Below are positions 25,040-33,356 of a stretch of 64,000 nt of DNA, in pieces. This stretch comes from an uncultured Sphingomonas sp. (GTDB taxonomy: Bacteria > Pseudomonadota > Alphaproteobacteria > Sphingomonadales > Sphingomonadaceae). Each line of letters starts with the position of its first letter. Positions within the stretch are counted from its first letter, which is position 1. Location: the NCBI RefSeq assembly GCF_913774285.1, contig NZ_CAJYHX010000008.1, forward strand, positions 186,001 through 250,000, written 5' to 3'. The notes beneath the pieces are model-generated. The model worked only from the letters and a program-made list of their open reading frames with translations. It was not told where the DNA came from and searched no databases. The translations under genes were made by a program, and so were the position numbers.

Positions 25040-26410
25040 TTATTCCTTCGTAACGATATCGCGCAATGCCGCGAACACCTCGCCGTCTATCGCCTTGCCG
25101 ACTTCGGCCGCCATGATGCCCAGCGCCTGCTCCACCGGCAGCGCCGCGCGATAGGGGCGATCGGCGGTGAGCGCGTCGTAGAAGTCGCACACGGTGATGA
25201 TCCGCGCCTCGCGCGCGATCAGCATCGCGTCGAGCCCCAGCGGATAGCCGCGCCCGTCCAGCCGCTCGTGATGGGCGCCTGCCACCGCCGCCATGTCACG
25301 CAGCGGCGCGATGCGCGATAGGATCGCAGTGGTATGCGCGGCATGGCTGCGCATCTCCTCCCATTCGATCTCGTCGAGCTTGCCCGGCTTCTCCAGCACG
25401 CGGCTGCTCACCGCCAGCTTGCCGACATCATGGAGCATCGCGCTGCGCTTGAGCGTGCGCAGCTTGGCACCTTCCACGCCCAGCATCTGCCCGAGCGTTT
25501 CGGTATAGGCGCCCACCCGACCCGAATGGCCGCCGGTATAGGGGCTCTTGGCGTCGATCACCGCGCCGAAGGCGGCGGCAATGTCATCGAGATAGTCTTC
25601 GTCGATCGCGACGCGTTGCTCCTTCGGCTCGAAGGCGCGGACCCGGGCCTCGAGCGCGGGATGGGCAAGGTCCGCCCAGAAGCCAGGCTCGCGCGCAACG
25701 AGCACCGCGAAGCACCGCGCGAGCGCCGGATCGAACCAGCTGCCCGCGCGCGCCGCGACTTCCTCGCTCGCCGCCTGCGGGCCGCCCGCGGCATGGAACA
25801 CGTCCGCGATCTGGGCGAGGAGCGCCAGCTGCGCCGCCAGCGGGATCGCGTCGCCGCGCAGGCCCAGCGGCTTGCCGCTGCCGTCCCAGTGCTCGTCGAG
25901 CGCGGCGATCGCCTGCGCCACCGGCTCGGGGAAGCGGAGCTGGCGGGCGATGTCGGCGCCGCGGGTGCAGCGGGTCTGGATCAGATCGGTGACGATGGCG
26001 TTGCCGTCGCGCAGGATGGCGAGGATCGCTTTGGCCCGCGCGCCCAGCCGCTCGCCCTGGCCGGTGCGGGTGAAGACATAGCGTAGCGTCGGCCCGAGCC
26101 CGACCGCCAGCAGCTTGTGCTCCTGCTTCACCTTGCGGTCGTCGGCGAGATAGAGTTCGGCGATCCGCGCGGCGTTGCTGCTGCAGCCCAGGTCCTTGAG
26201 CAGCGTCGCATAATAGACGGTCCGCCGGTCCGCCGCCGACAACCGCAACGCCACCGCCATCCGGCTGGCGATCCAGCAGGCGCGCAGCGAATGGCCGGCG
26301 GGCTGCCCCTCGGTCAGGTCTAGCGCGTAGGAAAAGGCACCCAGTATCTCGGCCAGCGAGGTGGTGTCGTCGGACCGGGCGTCGAAATGGGCGGAATCAT
26401 AGTGCAGCAT
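25040..26410 (-). CDS. HD-GYP domain protein, probable c-di-GMP phosphodiesterase
   Basis: This 456-residue cytoplasmic protein ends in an HD-GYP domain (about 265-440) with AMLHDVGKL and HHERLDGRGYP, the metal and substrate motifs of c-di-GMP phosphodiesterases. The N-terminal half resembles a second, degenerate HD domain (HSLRACWIASRMA, LLKDLGC, VQTRC-like segment). No receiver or membrane domain is seen. It could lower c-di-GMP and favour swimming, consistent with the flagellar block further right, but no direct link is visible. Confidence 0.92.
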   Translation of the reverse strand: MLHYDSAHFDARSDDTTSLAEILGAFSYALDLTEGQPAGHSLRACWIASRMAVALRLSAADRRTVYYATLLKDLGCSSNAARIAELYLADDRKVKQEHKLLAVGLGPTLRYVFTRTGQGERLGARAKAILAILRDGNAIVTDLIQTRCTRGADIARQLRFPEPVAQAIAALDEHWDGSGKPLGLRGDAIPLAAQLALLAQIADVFHAAGGPQAASEEVAARAGSWFDPALARCFAVLVAREPGFWADLAHPALEARVRAFEPKEQRVAIDEDYLDDIAAAFGAVIDAKSPYTGGHSGRVGAYTETLGQMLGVEGAKLRTLKRSAMLHDVGKLAVSSRVLEKPGKLDEIEWEEMRSHAAHTTAILSRIAPLRDMAAVAGAHHERLDGRGYPLGLDAMLIAREARIITVCDFYDALTADRPYRAALPVEQALGIMAAEVGKAIDGEVFAALRDIVTKE

Positions 26411-26469
26411 GGGCGGCGTCCATCGGGGGACGCAGCCATAGCGGGAGTCGGCTTAAGACCGGGTTTCGC

Positions 26470-27309
26470 TCAGCTCTTGATCTTCCACCCGCGGCGCAGC
26501 AGCCCGTAGCAGAACAGCCCCAGCACCACGTCGAGCCCCAGGATCACCGCCGTGCCGAGCAGCACCGGCGAATCGGCGACACCGAGGAAGCCATAGCGGA
26601 AGCCCGAGATGATGTAGAAGAACGGGTTGGCATGGCTGATCGCGCGGAACACCGGCGACAGGTTCTCGACCGAGTAGAAGGTGCCCGAGAGCAGCGACAG
26701 CGGCGCGACGACGAAGTTGGTGATCGCGGCGGCGTGATCGAACTTCTCCGCCCAGATCGAGGTCAGCACGCCCATCAGCGCGAGGAACAGCGAGCCGAGG
26801 AAACCGAACCAGAGAACGGCCCAAAGATGCGCCGGAAAGACGTGGACGCCCCACAAGGCCATCGCCAGCCATACCGTGCCGCCGACGCAGAAGGCCCGCG
26901 TCACCGATCCGCCGGCCAGCGCCGCCAGCATCTCGCCGGTGGACAGCGGCGGCATCAGATAGTCGACGATCGTCCCTTGGATCTTGCCGACCAGCAGCGA
27001 GAAGCTGGCATTGGCGAAGGCGTTCTGCAGCATGCCCATCACGATCAGGCCGGGGGCGATGAAATCGGCGTAATGAATCGAGACACCGTCCAGCGTGACG
27101 GTCCGCCCGCCGCCCCCCAGTGCGACCGTGAAGATCACCAGATAAAGGAGCGTGGTGACGGCCGGCGCCCACACCGTCTGGAGCTGCACCTTGAAGAAAC
27201 GGCGCACCTCCTTGATATAGAGGGTGCGCAAGCCTCCCCAGTTGACGTTGCGAATCACCGGAACGCCCGGCTCGGGAAGCTGTGAACCGATTTCGGGGTG
27301 GCTGCTCAT
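26470..27309 (-). CDS. ABC-2 type transporter permease
   Basis: This 279-residue protein has about six membrane helices and the ABC-2 layout: YIKEVRRFFKVQLQTVWAPAVTTLLYLVIF at the start and a conserved LSGTFYSVENLSPVFRAISHANPFFYIISGFRYGFLG near the end. Such permeases export polysaccharides, lipids or drugs with a separate ATPase. No ATPase gene lies beside it in this window. It is divergent from gcrA, 52 bp away. The longer open frame upstream of ATG 27309 lies in gcrA and is a shadow. Confidence 0.9.
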   Translation of the reverse strand: MSSHPEIGSQLPEPGVPVIRNVNWGGLRTLYIKEVRRFFKVQLQTVWAPAVTTLLYLVIFTVALGGGGRTVTLDGVSIHYADFIAPGLIVMGMLQNAFANASFSLLVGKIQGTIVDYLMPPLSTGEMLAALAGGSVTRAFCVGGTVWLAMALWGVHVFPAHLWAVLWFGFLGSLFLALMGVLTSIWAEKFDHAAAITNFVVAPLSLLSGTFYSVENLSPVFRAISHANPFFYIISGFRYGFLGVADSPVLLGTAVILGLDVVLGLFCYGLLRRGWKIKS

Positions 27310-27361
27310 GACGCGATCGCGTACCCGCTGACGCCGCCGCCCGCAAGACGAAGGAACCGAA

Positions 27362-28096
27362 GTGAGCTGGACCGACGAGCGTATCGAGACGCTGAAGAAG
27401 ATGTGGGACAGCGGCCTGACCGCGACGCAGATCGCCGAGGAACTGGGCGGCGTGTCGCGCAACGCGGTGATCGGCAAGGCCCACCGCCTCGGCCTGCCCT
27501 CGCGCCCGTCGCCGGTGAAGTCCAACGAAGCCAAGGCTGCCGCGGCGGCACCTGCTGCTGCTGCTGCACCGGCCGAGCCCAAGCCGGCGCCCGCGCCCAA
27601 GCCCGCGCCGGCCCCCGCCGCGCCGCGCCCGCAGGCGGCCGCGCCGGCCCCTGCCCCGCGCGCGGCGCCGCCCGCGCCCGCCGCACCCGCGCCCTTCGAT
27701 GCTGCCGACGACGGCGACTCCGACGCTGCCGAGCCCGCCGCACCGCGCGCGCCGCAGCCGGTGCTCCGCTCGGTCGGCCCGGGCGGCTTCATCCGCCAGA
27801 ACCCGGGCGAGCAGGCCCCGCCGAGCACCCCCGCCCCGCCGCGCCGCCTCGTCCCCGCCAAGCCGAGCGAGGCGATCGCCGGCAAGACGACGCTGCTCGA
27901 TCTGAACGACAAGATCTGCAAATGGCCGCTCGGCCATCCGGGCGAGCCGGACTTCCACTTCTGCGGCGAGAAGGTGAACCCGGGTTTCCCCTATTGCGTC
28001 GACCATTGCGGCCACGCCTATCAGGCGCAGCTTCCCCGCCGCGACCGTCGCCCGGCCACGCCGATGCCCTTCGGCGGCACGCCGCGCCCGCGCTGA
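27362..28096 (+). CDS. gcrA: GcrA cell-cycle regulator
   Basis: GcrA works with sigma-70 and CcrM-methylated GANTC sites to control cell-cycle genes in alphaproteobacteria. The 244-residue protein starts SWTDERIETLKKMWDSGLTATQIAEELGGVSRNAVIGKAHRLGL, the conserved DNA-binding domain. A long Ala/Pro linker (about 57-150) follows, then a C-terminal CKWPLG...FHFCGEKVNPGFPYCVDHCGHAY Cys-rich domain that contacts sigma-70. The start is GTG at 27362. The linker is longer than in many homologues. Confidence 0.95.
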   Translation: MSWTDERIETLKKMWDSGLTATQIAEELGGVSRNAVIGKAHRLGLPSRPSPVKSNEAKAAAAAPAAAAAPAEPKPAPAPKPAPAPAAPRPQAAAPAPAPRAAPPAPAAPAPFDAADDGDSDAAEPAAPRAPQPVLRSVGPGGFIRQNPGEQAPPSTPAPPRRLVPAKPSEAIAGKTTLLDLNDKICKWPLGHPGEPDFHFCGEKVNPGFPYCVDHCGHAYQAQLPRRDRRPATPMPFGGTPRPR

Positions 28097-28426
28097 GGCT
28101 CGGCACGCCGATGCATATCGCGGGTCCCGGCCAAGGCCGGGGCCCGCCTATCTACGGATAGCCGCTCGTCCGTTCGTTGGGGCGAACGGACAGGCCGCAT
28201 TCGCAGCCGAAGCGATCCTGCTCGCGTGGCCGGGCCACCATATCGCCAATTGGCTAGGGCGCCGGACCACCGGCCATGGCCGACGCGCGACGGCGGCGGC
28301 GCCGGGCATGCTCGCACCCGCCGTTCCACGCGCAGGTTAATCGACATCCACCCATTGACGCCGGCGCTACGAGTCTAGGCGGGTGGAATTGAAGGCCGAC
28401 GCACCGCGTGGCGCCCCCCGAAGTGC
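28097..28426. other. Gene-free stretch with two strong hairpins
   Basis: These 330 bp hold no supported gene. GCGGGTCCCGGCC pairs with GGCCGGGGCCCGC around AA at 28120-28147, a probable gcrA transcription end or a mobile palindrome. A second perfect 9-bp stem GTCCGTTCG/CGAACGGAC with loop TTGGGG lies at 28168-28191. Downstream no further structure or promoter is obvious. Confidence 0.7.
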
Positions 28427-28843
28427 TCAGTTCTGCGAGGCGCCTACTTCGACGATCAGCACGCGGCCAAGGTCCGGCGCCACGGTCTTGAGGGCGCCGG
28501 TGAGCGTCTTGTCGAGATCCGCGACGTTCACCGCGCGGAGTGCCGAGGCGTCGAGTCGCGCGAATTCCACGCCGCCGGCGATCGCCGCCATGCGCAGGTT
28601 CGGCATCGCCGCAGCAAGCTTTTCAGCGCTGGCGGCGTCGTGCACCTCGAGTACCAGCTGGAAATTGAGCGTGCCCGCGACGCGGTCCGAATCGACGATC
28701 GGCACCGCGATCGGCTCCATCTTCACCAGATGCAGACCCTCGCCCTCGCCACCGCCGCCGGAGGCCAGCGCACGCCCCGCCGGCAGCGGCGAAACCGCAA
28801 TTGCCACCAGTCCGAGCATCGCCAGCGTCTGCTTGCCGCGCAC
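28427..28843 (-). CDS. FliL-like periplasmic/membrane-associated protein (tentative)
   Basis: This 138-residue protein starts at GTG 28843, with AGGAGA eight bases upstream; the frame continues upstream but without support. A signal or anchor helix (about 5-25) ends near GRALA. The rest reads VKMEPIAVPIVDSDRVAGTLNFQLVLEVHD...GRVLIVEVGASQN. That pattern (one strand, a helix, and a final V-rich strand ending in Q) resembles the stator-associated FliL family, a weak similarity. The flagellar block is 7 kb away. Confidence 0.6.
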   Translation of the reverse strand: MRGKQTLAMLGLVAIAVSPLPAGRALASGGGGEGEGLHLVKMEPIAVPIVDSDRVAGTLNFQLVLEVHDAASAEKLAAAMPNLRMAAIAGGVEFARLDASALRAVNVADLDKTLTGALKTVAPDLGRVLIVEVGASQN

Positions 28844-28932
28844 CAAATTTCTCCTGCTAATCGTATGGGTGCGGCCGCCGCTGCGGCCACGCACGTCCTA
28901 TAAATAAGGGACAAGCACTTAACGGATTACAA

Positions 28933-29148
28933 ATGAGCCACGATCAACGCCCCGCCCGGATGCGCGTCGTCGCCGATGCGGGCGCCCGCGGCAATGCCGT
29001 CGACACCAGCGAGACGCAAAACGGCCAGGCCGGGCCGGCAGAAGCCGCCGGCGCGGATGGACTGCCGATCGTGCCTGCCATGATCTTCATCATCGCCTGC
29101 ATCCTCGGCGGCGCGGTCGTCACCTACCTCATGGCCGGAGCCCATTGA
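28933..29148 (+). CDS. Small single-pass membrane protein
   Basis: This 71-residue protein has a polar, Ala/Gly-rich N-terminal 47 residues and one C-terminal helix (LPIVPAMIFIIACILGGAVVTYLMAGAH). The stop shares one base with the next ATG (TGATG), so the two genes are coupled. The pattern suggests a small anchor or accessory of the large downstream protein. Function is unknown. Confidence 0.68.
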   Translation: MSHDQRPARMRVVADAGARGNAVDTSETQNGQAGPAEAAGADGLPIVPAMIFIIACILGGAVVTYLMAGAH

Positions 29149-30971
29149 TGCGCCGTTTGCTGATCGTCGCGCTGCTCGCCAGCACCGCCGCCGCCCCGCC
29201 CAGCGATCCGGCACATGCGCCGGCCGATCATGGTGCTGCCCCAGCCGCGCCGACCGCTGAGGCTAGCGCACCCGCAGCGCCGGCTGCCGGCCGCCCGGTG
29301 CTGCCGCCCTTCGCCGCCACGCTCGCGCAGATGCCGATCGTCACCGACAGCCGCGACTGGCCCGAACTGAGCGAGGAAGCGGCATGGGACGAGATCATCC
29401 ACGCCAAGCCCGAAACCCGCCAGCTCGCCCGCTGGCATTATGTCGGCTCGCTGATCCGCCGCGGCATGGGCGCCGAGGCGCTGGGCGTGCTGGAGACGAT
29501 GGAGGCCGACGACGAGGATCTCGCGCTCGTCGCGCCGTTCCAGCTCGCCACCGGCGCCGCGCTGGTGATGATCGGCCATAACCGCGACGCGGTAGAGGCG
29601 CTGTCGCTGCCAGAACTGGAAGGCAATGCCGAGGCCTGTGCCTGGCGTGTCCGCGCGCTGGCCGGCACCGGCGACGCCAAGGCCGCCGCCCGCCAGATCA
29701 ACTGCGCGGTGCCCGCGATCAACGGGCGCGCGCCACAGGAGCGCAAGCCCTTCACCCTCGCCGCCGCGCGTGGTGCGATCGCGATCGGCCAGGGCCAGCC
29801 GGCGATTGCCTGGCTCAAGCTGTTCGGCGAACAGGACCCGCAGGCCAATCTGCTGCGCGGCAAGGCGCTGCTCGCCTCGGGAGATCCCGCCGAGGGGCTG
29901 TTCCGCCTGTCGCGCGCCGAACTGAGCGGTTCGCCCGAGATCCAGGCCGAGGCCAAGCTTGCGCATATCGAAGGCGATCTGAAGCTTCACCGCATCGATC
30001 CGGCCGAAGGTGTCAAGCAGCTCGAGGCGCTGCGCTATGGCTGGCGCGGAGACGAGATCGAGGCGGGCGCGCTCCGGCTTGAATATCAGCTCGCGCTGGA
30101 GACGAACAATCGCCGCGCCGCGCTGCGCAGCGCCGCCACGCTGTTCCGCTTCTATCGCCCGGACGGCGATTCCGGCCCGATGCTCAAGCAGATCCAGACC
30201 TGGCTTGCCGAGATGCTCGCCCCCGACAGCGGCACCCCGCTGCCCGAGGCGGCCGGCCTCTACTGGGACTATAAGGAACTAGGGCCCGCCGGTGCCGAAG
30301 GCGACGCGCTCGCGCTGCGCCTCGCCCAGCGGCTGCAGGATGCCGGGCTCTATCCGCGCGCGGCCGAGCTGCTCCAGTACCAGCTGATGCAGCGTCGCCA
30401 GGACGTGGCGCAGGGCCCGCTTTCCGTGAAGGTGGCGTCGCTGTTCATCCTTTCCGGCGATCCGGTGAAGGCGCTCGACACGCTCCACGCCACCGAGCAG
30501 GCCAGCTATTCGGACGCGATGCGCTTCGATCGCAAGCGGATCGAGGCGGTGGCGCTCTACAAGCTGGGCCGCGAGGATGCGGCGATGGCCGCGCTCGACG
30601 GCGTACCCGGCGGCAGCGGCGTGCGCAGCGAGATCCACTGGCGCACGCGCAACTGGGGCTCGTTCATCACCGAGAACGAGGCCACGCTGCCCGCGCCCGG
30701 CGCGATGACCCCGCCCGCCCAGGCGATCGTGCTCCGCCAAGCGGTGGCGCTGGCGATGCTCAACCAGGAAGCCAAGCTGCAGGCGCTGCGCGCGCGTTAC
30801 GGCGCCGCGTTCAAGGCACTCCCCAGTGCCCAGGCTTTCGACCTGCTGACCCAGCCGACCCCGAACGTGGACCCGGCCCGGATCAGCGCGGCGATGGCGG
30901 CAATCCCCGAAGCGAGCCCGACGGGCGCGATCGGGGACCTGCTCGACGCGACGAGCTCGACTACAGGCTGA
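29148..30971 (+). CDS. Large TPR-like secreted or anchored protein, unknown function
   Basis: This 607-residue protein has a signal peptide (MRRLLIVALLASTAAAPP) and an Ala/Pro-rich linker. The rest is a superhelix of short helices of repeat type (ARWHYVGSLIRRGMGAEALGVLE, GNAEACAWRVRALAGTGDAKAAARQI, and similar), which suggests TPR or SEL1-like repeats. The ATG at 29148 is preferred over a TTG one codon earlier. It overlaps the small membrane gene by one base and the convergent TonB receptor by 11 bp. Confidence 0.72.
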   Translation: MRRLLIVALLASTAAAPPSDPAHAPADHGAAPAAPTAEASAPAAPAAGRPVLPPFAATLAQMPIVTDSRDWPELSEEAAWDEIIHAKPETRQLARWHYVGSLIRRGMGAEALGVLETMEADDEDLALVAPFQLATGAALVMIGHNRDAVEALSLPELEGNAEACAWRVRALAGTGDAKAAARQINCAVPAINGRAPQERKPFTLAAARGAIAIGQGQPAIAWLKLFGEQDPQANLLRGKALLASGDPAEGLFRLSRAELSGSPEIQAEAKLAHIEGDLKLHRIDPAEGVKQLEALRYGWRGDEIEAGALRLEYQLALETNNRRAALRSAATLFRFYRPDGDSGPMLKQIQTWLAEMLAPDSGTPLPEAAGLYWDYKELGPAGAEGDALALRLAQRLQDAGLYPRAAELLQYQLMQRRQDVAQGPLSVKVASLFILSGDPVKALDTLHATEQASYSDAMRFDRKRIEAVALYKLGREDAAMAALDGVPGGSGVRSEIHWRTRNWGSFITENEATLPAPGAMTPPAQAIVLRQAVALAMLNQEAKLQALRARYGAAFKALPSAQAFDLLTQPTPNVDPARISAAMAAIPEASPTGAIGDLLDATSSTTG

Positions 30972-33126
30972 AGCGCAGCGTCGCGCGCAGGTCGCGGCCT
31001 GCGAGCGGCGCATAGTCCTTCAGATAGCTGCTCGCGCGCCGCGCCTCGACATCGAACAGATTGTTGGCGGACAGCGTCAGCGTGGTTCCCGGCATGGTCG
31101 GGAACGGCTTCAGGCTGAGCGTCGCGTTGACCATCGTATAGGGCGCGGTGCGCGTCTCGAACGCGGCGATGCGGTTCTGCACGAAGACATGCTCGGCCTC
31201 CAGCCGGCCGGTAATCCGCTCCGACTGCGCCTCGATGCCGCCCAGCACGCGCGGCGCCGGAATGCGCGGCGCAGGCCCCTCGTCGACGATGTTGGCATGG
31301 ACATAGTCGCCCAGCGCGTCGAGGTTGACCGTATAGTCGCCGAGCTGCGCCAGCCGCACCGAGCCTTCGGCCTCGAAGCCATAATAGCGCGCGTCGCGCT
31401 GGGTGAACTGGAAGCAGGGCAGGTCGACCGTGCGCCCACTGGGTGCCGCCGCCGCCTGGCAGACTGCCTGCGGCGCCTGGTTGTCGCTGATATAGTTGGA
31501 GAACCAGTTGTAATAGGCCGAGGCGTCGAAGCTGTAGCCGTCGCCATGCGCGTGCACGGTGGCTTCCAGCCCCCAGCTCTTCTCGAGCCGGAAATCGGGG
31601 TTCCCTAGCTCATAGGCCTCGGTGCCGGCATGCGCGCCATTGGCGAACAGTTCCTCAGCCGACGGCGCACGCTCGGTGTGCGACAGGTTCAAGCCGATCC
31701 GCACGTCGCGGCTGACGCCGTAGGATGCACCGACCGAGCCCGACAGCGCCTGGAAGCTGCGCTTGCCGTTGAAGAAGCGGGTATCGTCCAGCACCGGATT
31801 GGCCGAGAGATCAGTGAACTCGTAGCGCAGCCCCGCCTCGGCCTTGAGTGCGCCCAGGTCGAGCTGCTGGAGGGTGAACAGCCCGACCTGCTGGGTCTTG
31901 TTCTTCGGCAGGAAGGCTTCGTCGCCCTGCACGTCGAAGTCGCGCGCGAAATATTGCATGCCGCTCGCGCCCTTCCAGGCGCCGTGATCGGCCTGGACCA
32001 GTTCCAGCCGGCCCTCCAGCCCCTTGTTGTAGAAGGCGGTGCCGACACCGCCATCGGGCTCCAGCTCGAAATGGCGATAGGCGGCATAGCCCGCGCGCAG
32101 CCGCACCTTCTGGAGGAAGCCGCCGCCGGTCTCCGCCTCGGCGCGCAGGTCGAGCCGGTTCTGGACGACGCTCAGCCGCGGCGCTTCCTGCCCTTCCCCG
32201 GGCTGGGTCGCGAAGCGGATCGGCACGCCGTAGAGGCTGTCATAATGGCTGTAGGCAATGCCGAGCGTGCCGGTATCGGTGATGATCGCCGCCCCCGCAC
32301 CCGCCGTCCAGGTCTTGGCAGCGCTGTTGGGCAGGCGGTTCTTCACCGCGGCGTTGGCCGCGAAGTCGATCGGCTCTTCCGCGTCCGGATCGGCGGGCAG
32401 CGCCGCGCTCGCCAGCGCCTGGCGCCGCTTGTCGGCGGCGAGTGCATAGCCGCCGATCTTGAGGTCGCTGGTCTTGGCATAGGAGCCGTCGGCGTGCAGC
32501 ACGAGGTGGCTGCCCACCGCGACATCCCCCGCCCCGCCGACCGAACGCTCCTCCGCGGCCGAGCCATAGGTGCCGATGCCGCTCAGCCGATAGCCCTTCT
32601 CGGGCACGCTGCGCGGGATGCGGCTGTCAATCACATTGACCACGCCGCCCATTGCCGACGAGCCGAACAGCAGCGCCGAGGGACCGCGCAGCACCTCGAC
32701 GCGCTCGGCGAGCAGCGGATCGATGATCACCGCGTGATCGGCCGAGGTGTTCGACACGTCGATCGAGCCGATCCCGTCAGTCAGCACGCGCACCCGTTCG
32801 CCCTGGAAGCCGCGCAGGATCGGCCGCGAGGCGTTCGGGCCGAACGAGCTGGCCGACACGCCCGGCTGGCGCGCCAGCGTCTCGCCGATCGTCGGCCGCA
32901 GGTTACGGGTCAGCTCCTCGCCGGTCACCACCGAGGTACCGGACAGCACGTCGGTCTCGCTCAGCCGATAGGGCGCGGTGACGATGATCGCCGGCGGCTG
33001 CTGGGCCACCGCATCCTTCGCCTGTTCGGTCTCGGCGGGCGCAGGCGCTGCGCGATCGGGATCCGCGAACGCCGAGACCGGCAACAGCACGAGCGAAGAG
33101 GACAGGAGAAGGGCGCGACGCGACAT
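30961..33126 (-). CDS. TonB-dependent outer-membrane receptor, ZnuD-like
   Basis: This 721-residue receptor has a signal peptide, a plug domain (about 40-160) with IIVTAPYRL, RGFQGERVRVLTDGIG and EVLRGPSALLFGSSAMGGVVNV, and a beta-barrel. Segments such as YDSLYGVP and GDEAFLPKNKTQQVGLF are typical of the ZnuD/zinc-receptor group as I know it. It should import a metal or metallophore with TonB energy. A short inverted repeat at 33174-33188 may be its regulatory site. The substrate is inferred, not shown. Confidence 0.9.
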   Translation of the reverse strand: MSRRALLLSSSLVLLPVSAFADPDRAAPAPAETEQAKDAVAQQPPAIIVTAPYRLSETDVLSGTSVVTGEELTRNLRPTIGETLARQPGVSASSFGPNASRPILRGFQGERVRVLTDGIGSIDVSNTSADHAVIIDPLLAERVEVLRGPSALLFGSSAMGGVVNVIDSRIPRSVPEKGYRLSGIGTYGSAAEERSVGGAGDVAVGSHLVLHADGSYAKTSDLKIGGYALAADKRRQALASAALPADPDAEEPIDFAANAAVKNRLPNSAAKTWTAGAGAAIITDTGTLGIAYSHYDSLYGVPIRFATQPGEGQEAPRLSVVQNRLDLRAEAETGGGFLQKVRLRAGYAAYRHFELEPDGGVGTAFYNKGLEGRLELVQADHGAWKGASGMQYFARDFDVQGDEAFLPKNKTQQVGLFTLQQLDLGALKAEAGLRYEFTDLSANPVLDDTRFFNGKRSFQALSGSVGASYGVSRDVRIGLNLSHTERAPSAEELFANGAHAGTEAYELGNPDFRLEKSWGLEATVHAHGDGYSFDASAYYNWFSNYISDNQAPQAVCQAAAAPSGRTVDLPCFQFTQRDARYYGFEAEGSVRLAQLGDYTVNLDALGDYVHANIVDEGPAPRIPAPRVLGGIEAQSERITGRLEAEHVFVQNRIAAFETRTAPYTMVNATLSLKPFPTMPGTTLTLSANNLFDVEARRASSYLKDYAPLAGRDLRATLRFSL

Positions 33127-33173
33127 CAAATTCTGCTTTCTGAAGGGAGCGTGACGCGGGGATGTATCGGGGA

Positions 33174-33188
33174 TGATATATGGTATCA
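33174..33188. promoter_or_regulatory. Inverted repeat TGATA-N5-TATCA upstream of the TonB receptor
   Basis: TGATATATGGTATCA is a 15-bp imperfect palindrome with perfect 5-bp arms in an AT-rich stretch, about 50 bp upstream of the receptor start. Its position and AT content suit a Fur/Zur-type operator, but it does not match a consensus I can state with certainty. Confidence 0.4.
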
Positions 33189-33356
33189 AGACGAAATTGC
33201 CGAGCTTCGTTTTATTTCTCAGCGATGGCCGCACGGGGGCACGATCAAAACGTGCAAAGGCCGACGCGAGCAGCAGCGCCGGCAATCCCTGTGTGCCAGA
33301 CTCGACGTTGCGCATCACGCCGGCGGCATGGGATTTTCGCCTTGGAACGTGGCCGG

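Noticed and set aside
26453..28015. Minus-strand frame covering gcrA and the permease
   Set aside because: The part opposite gcrA is low-complexity Ala/Arg; only the permease frame starting at 27309 carries a real fold.
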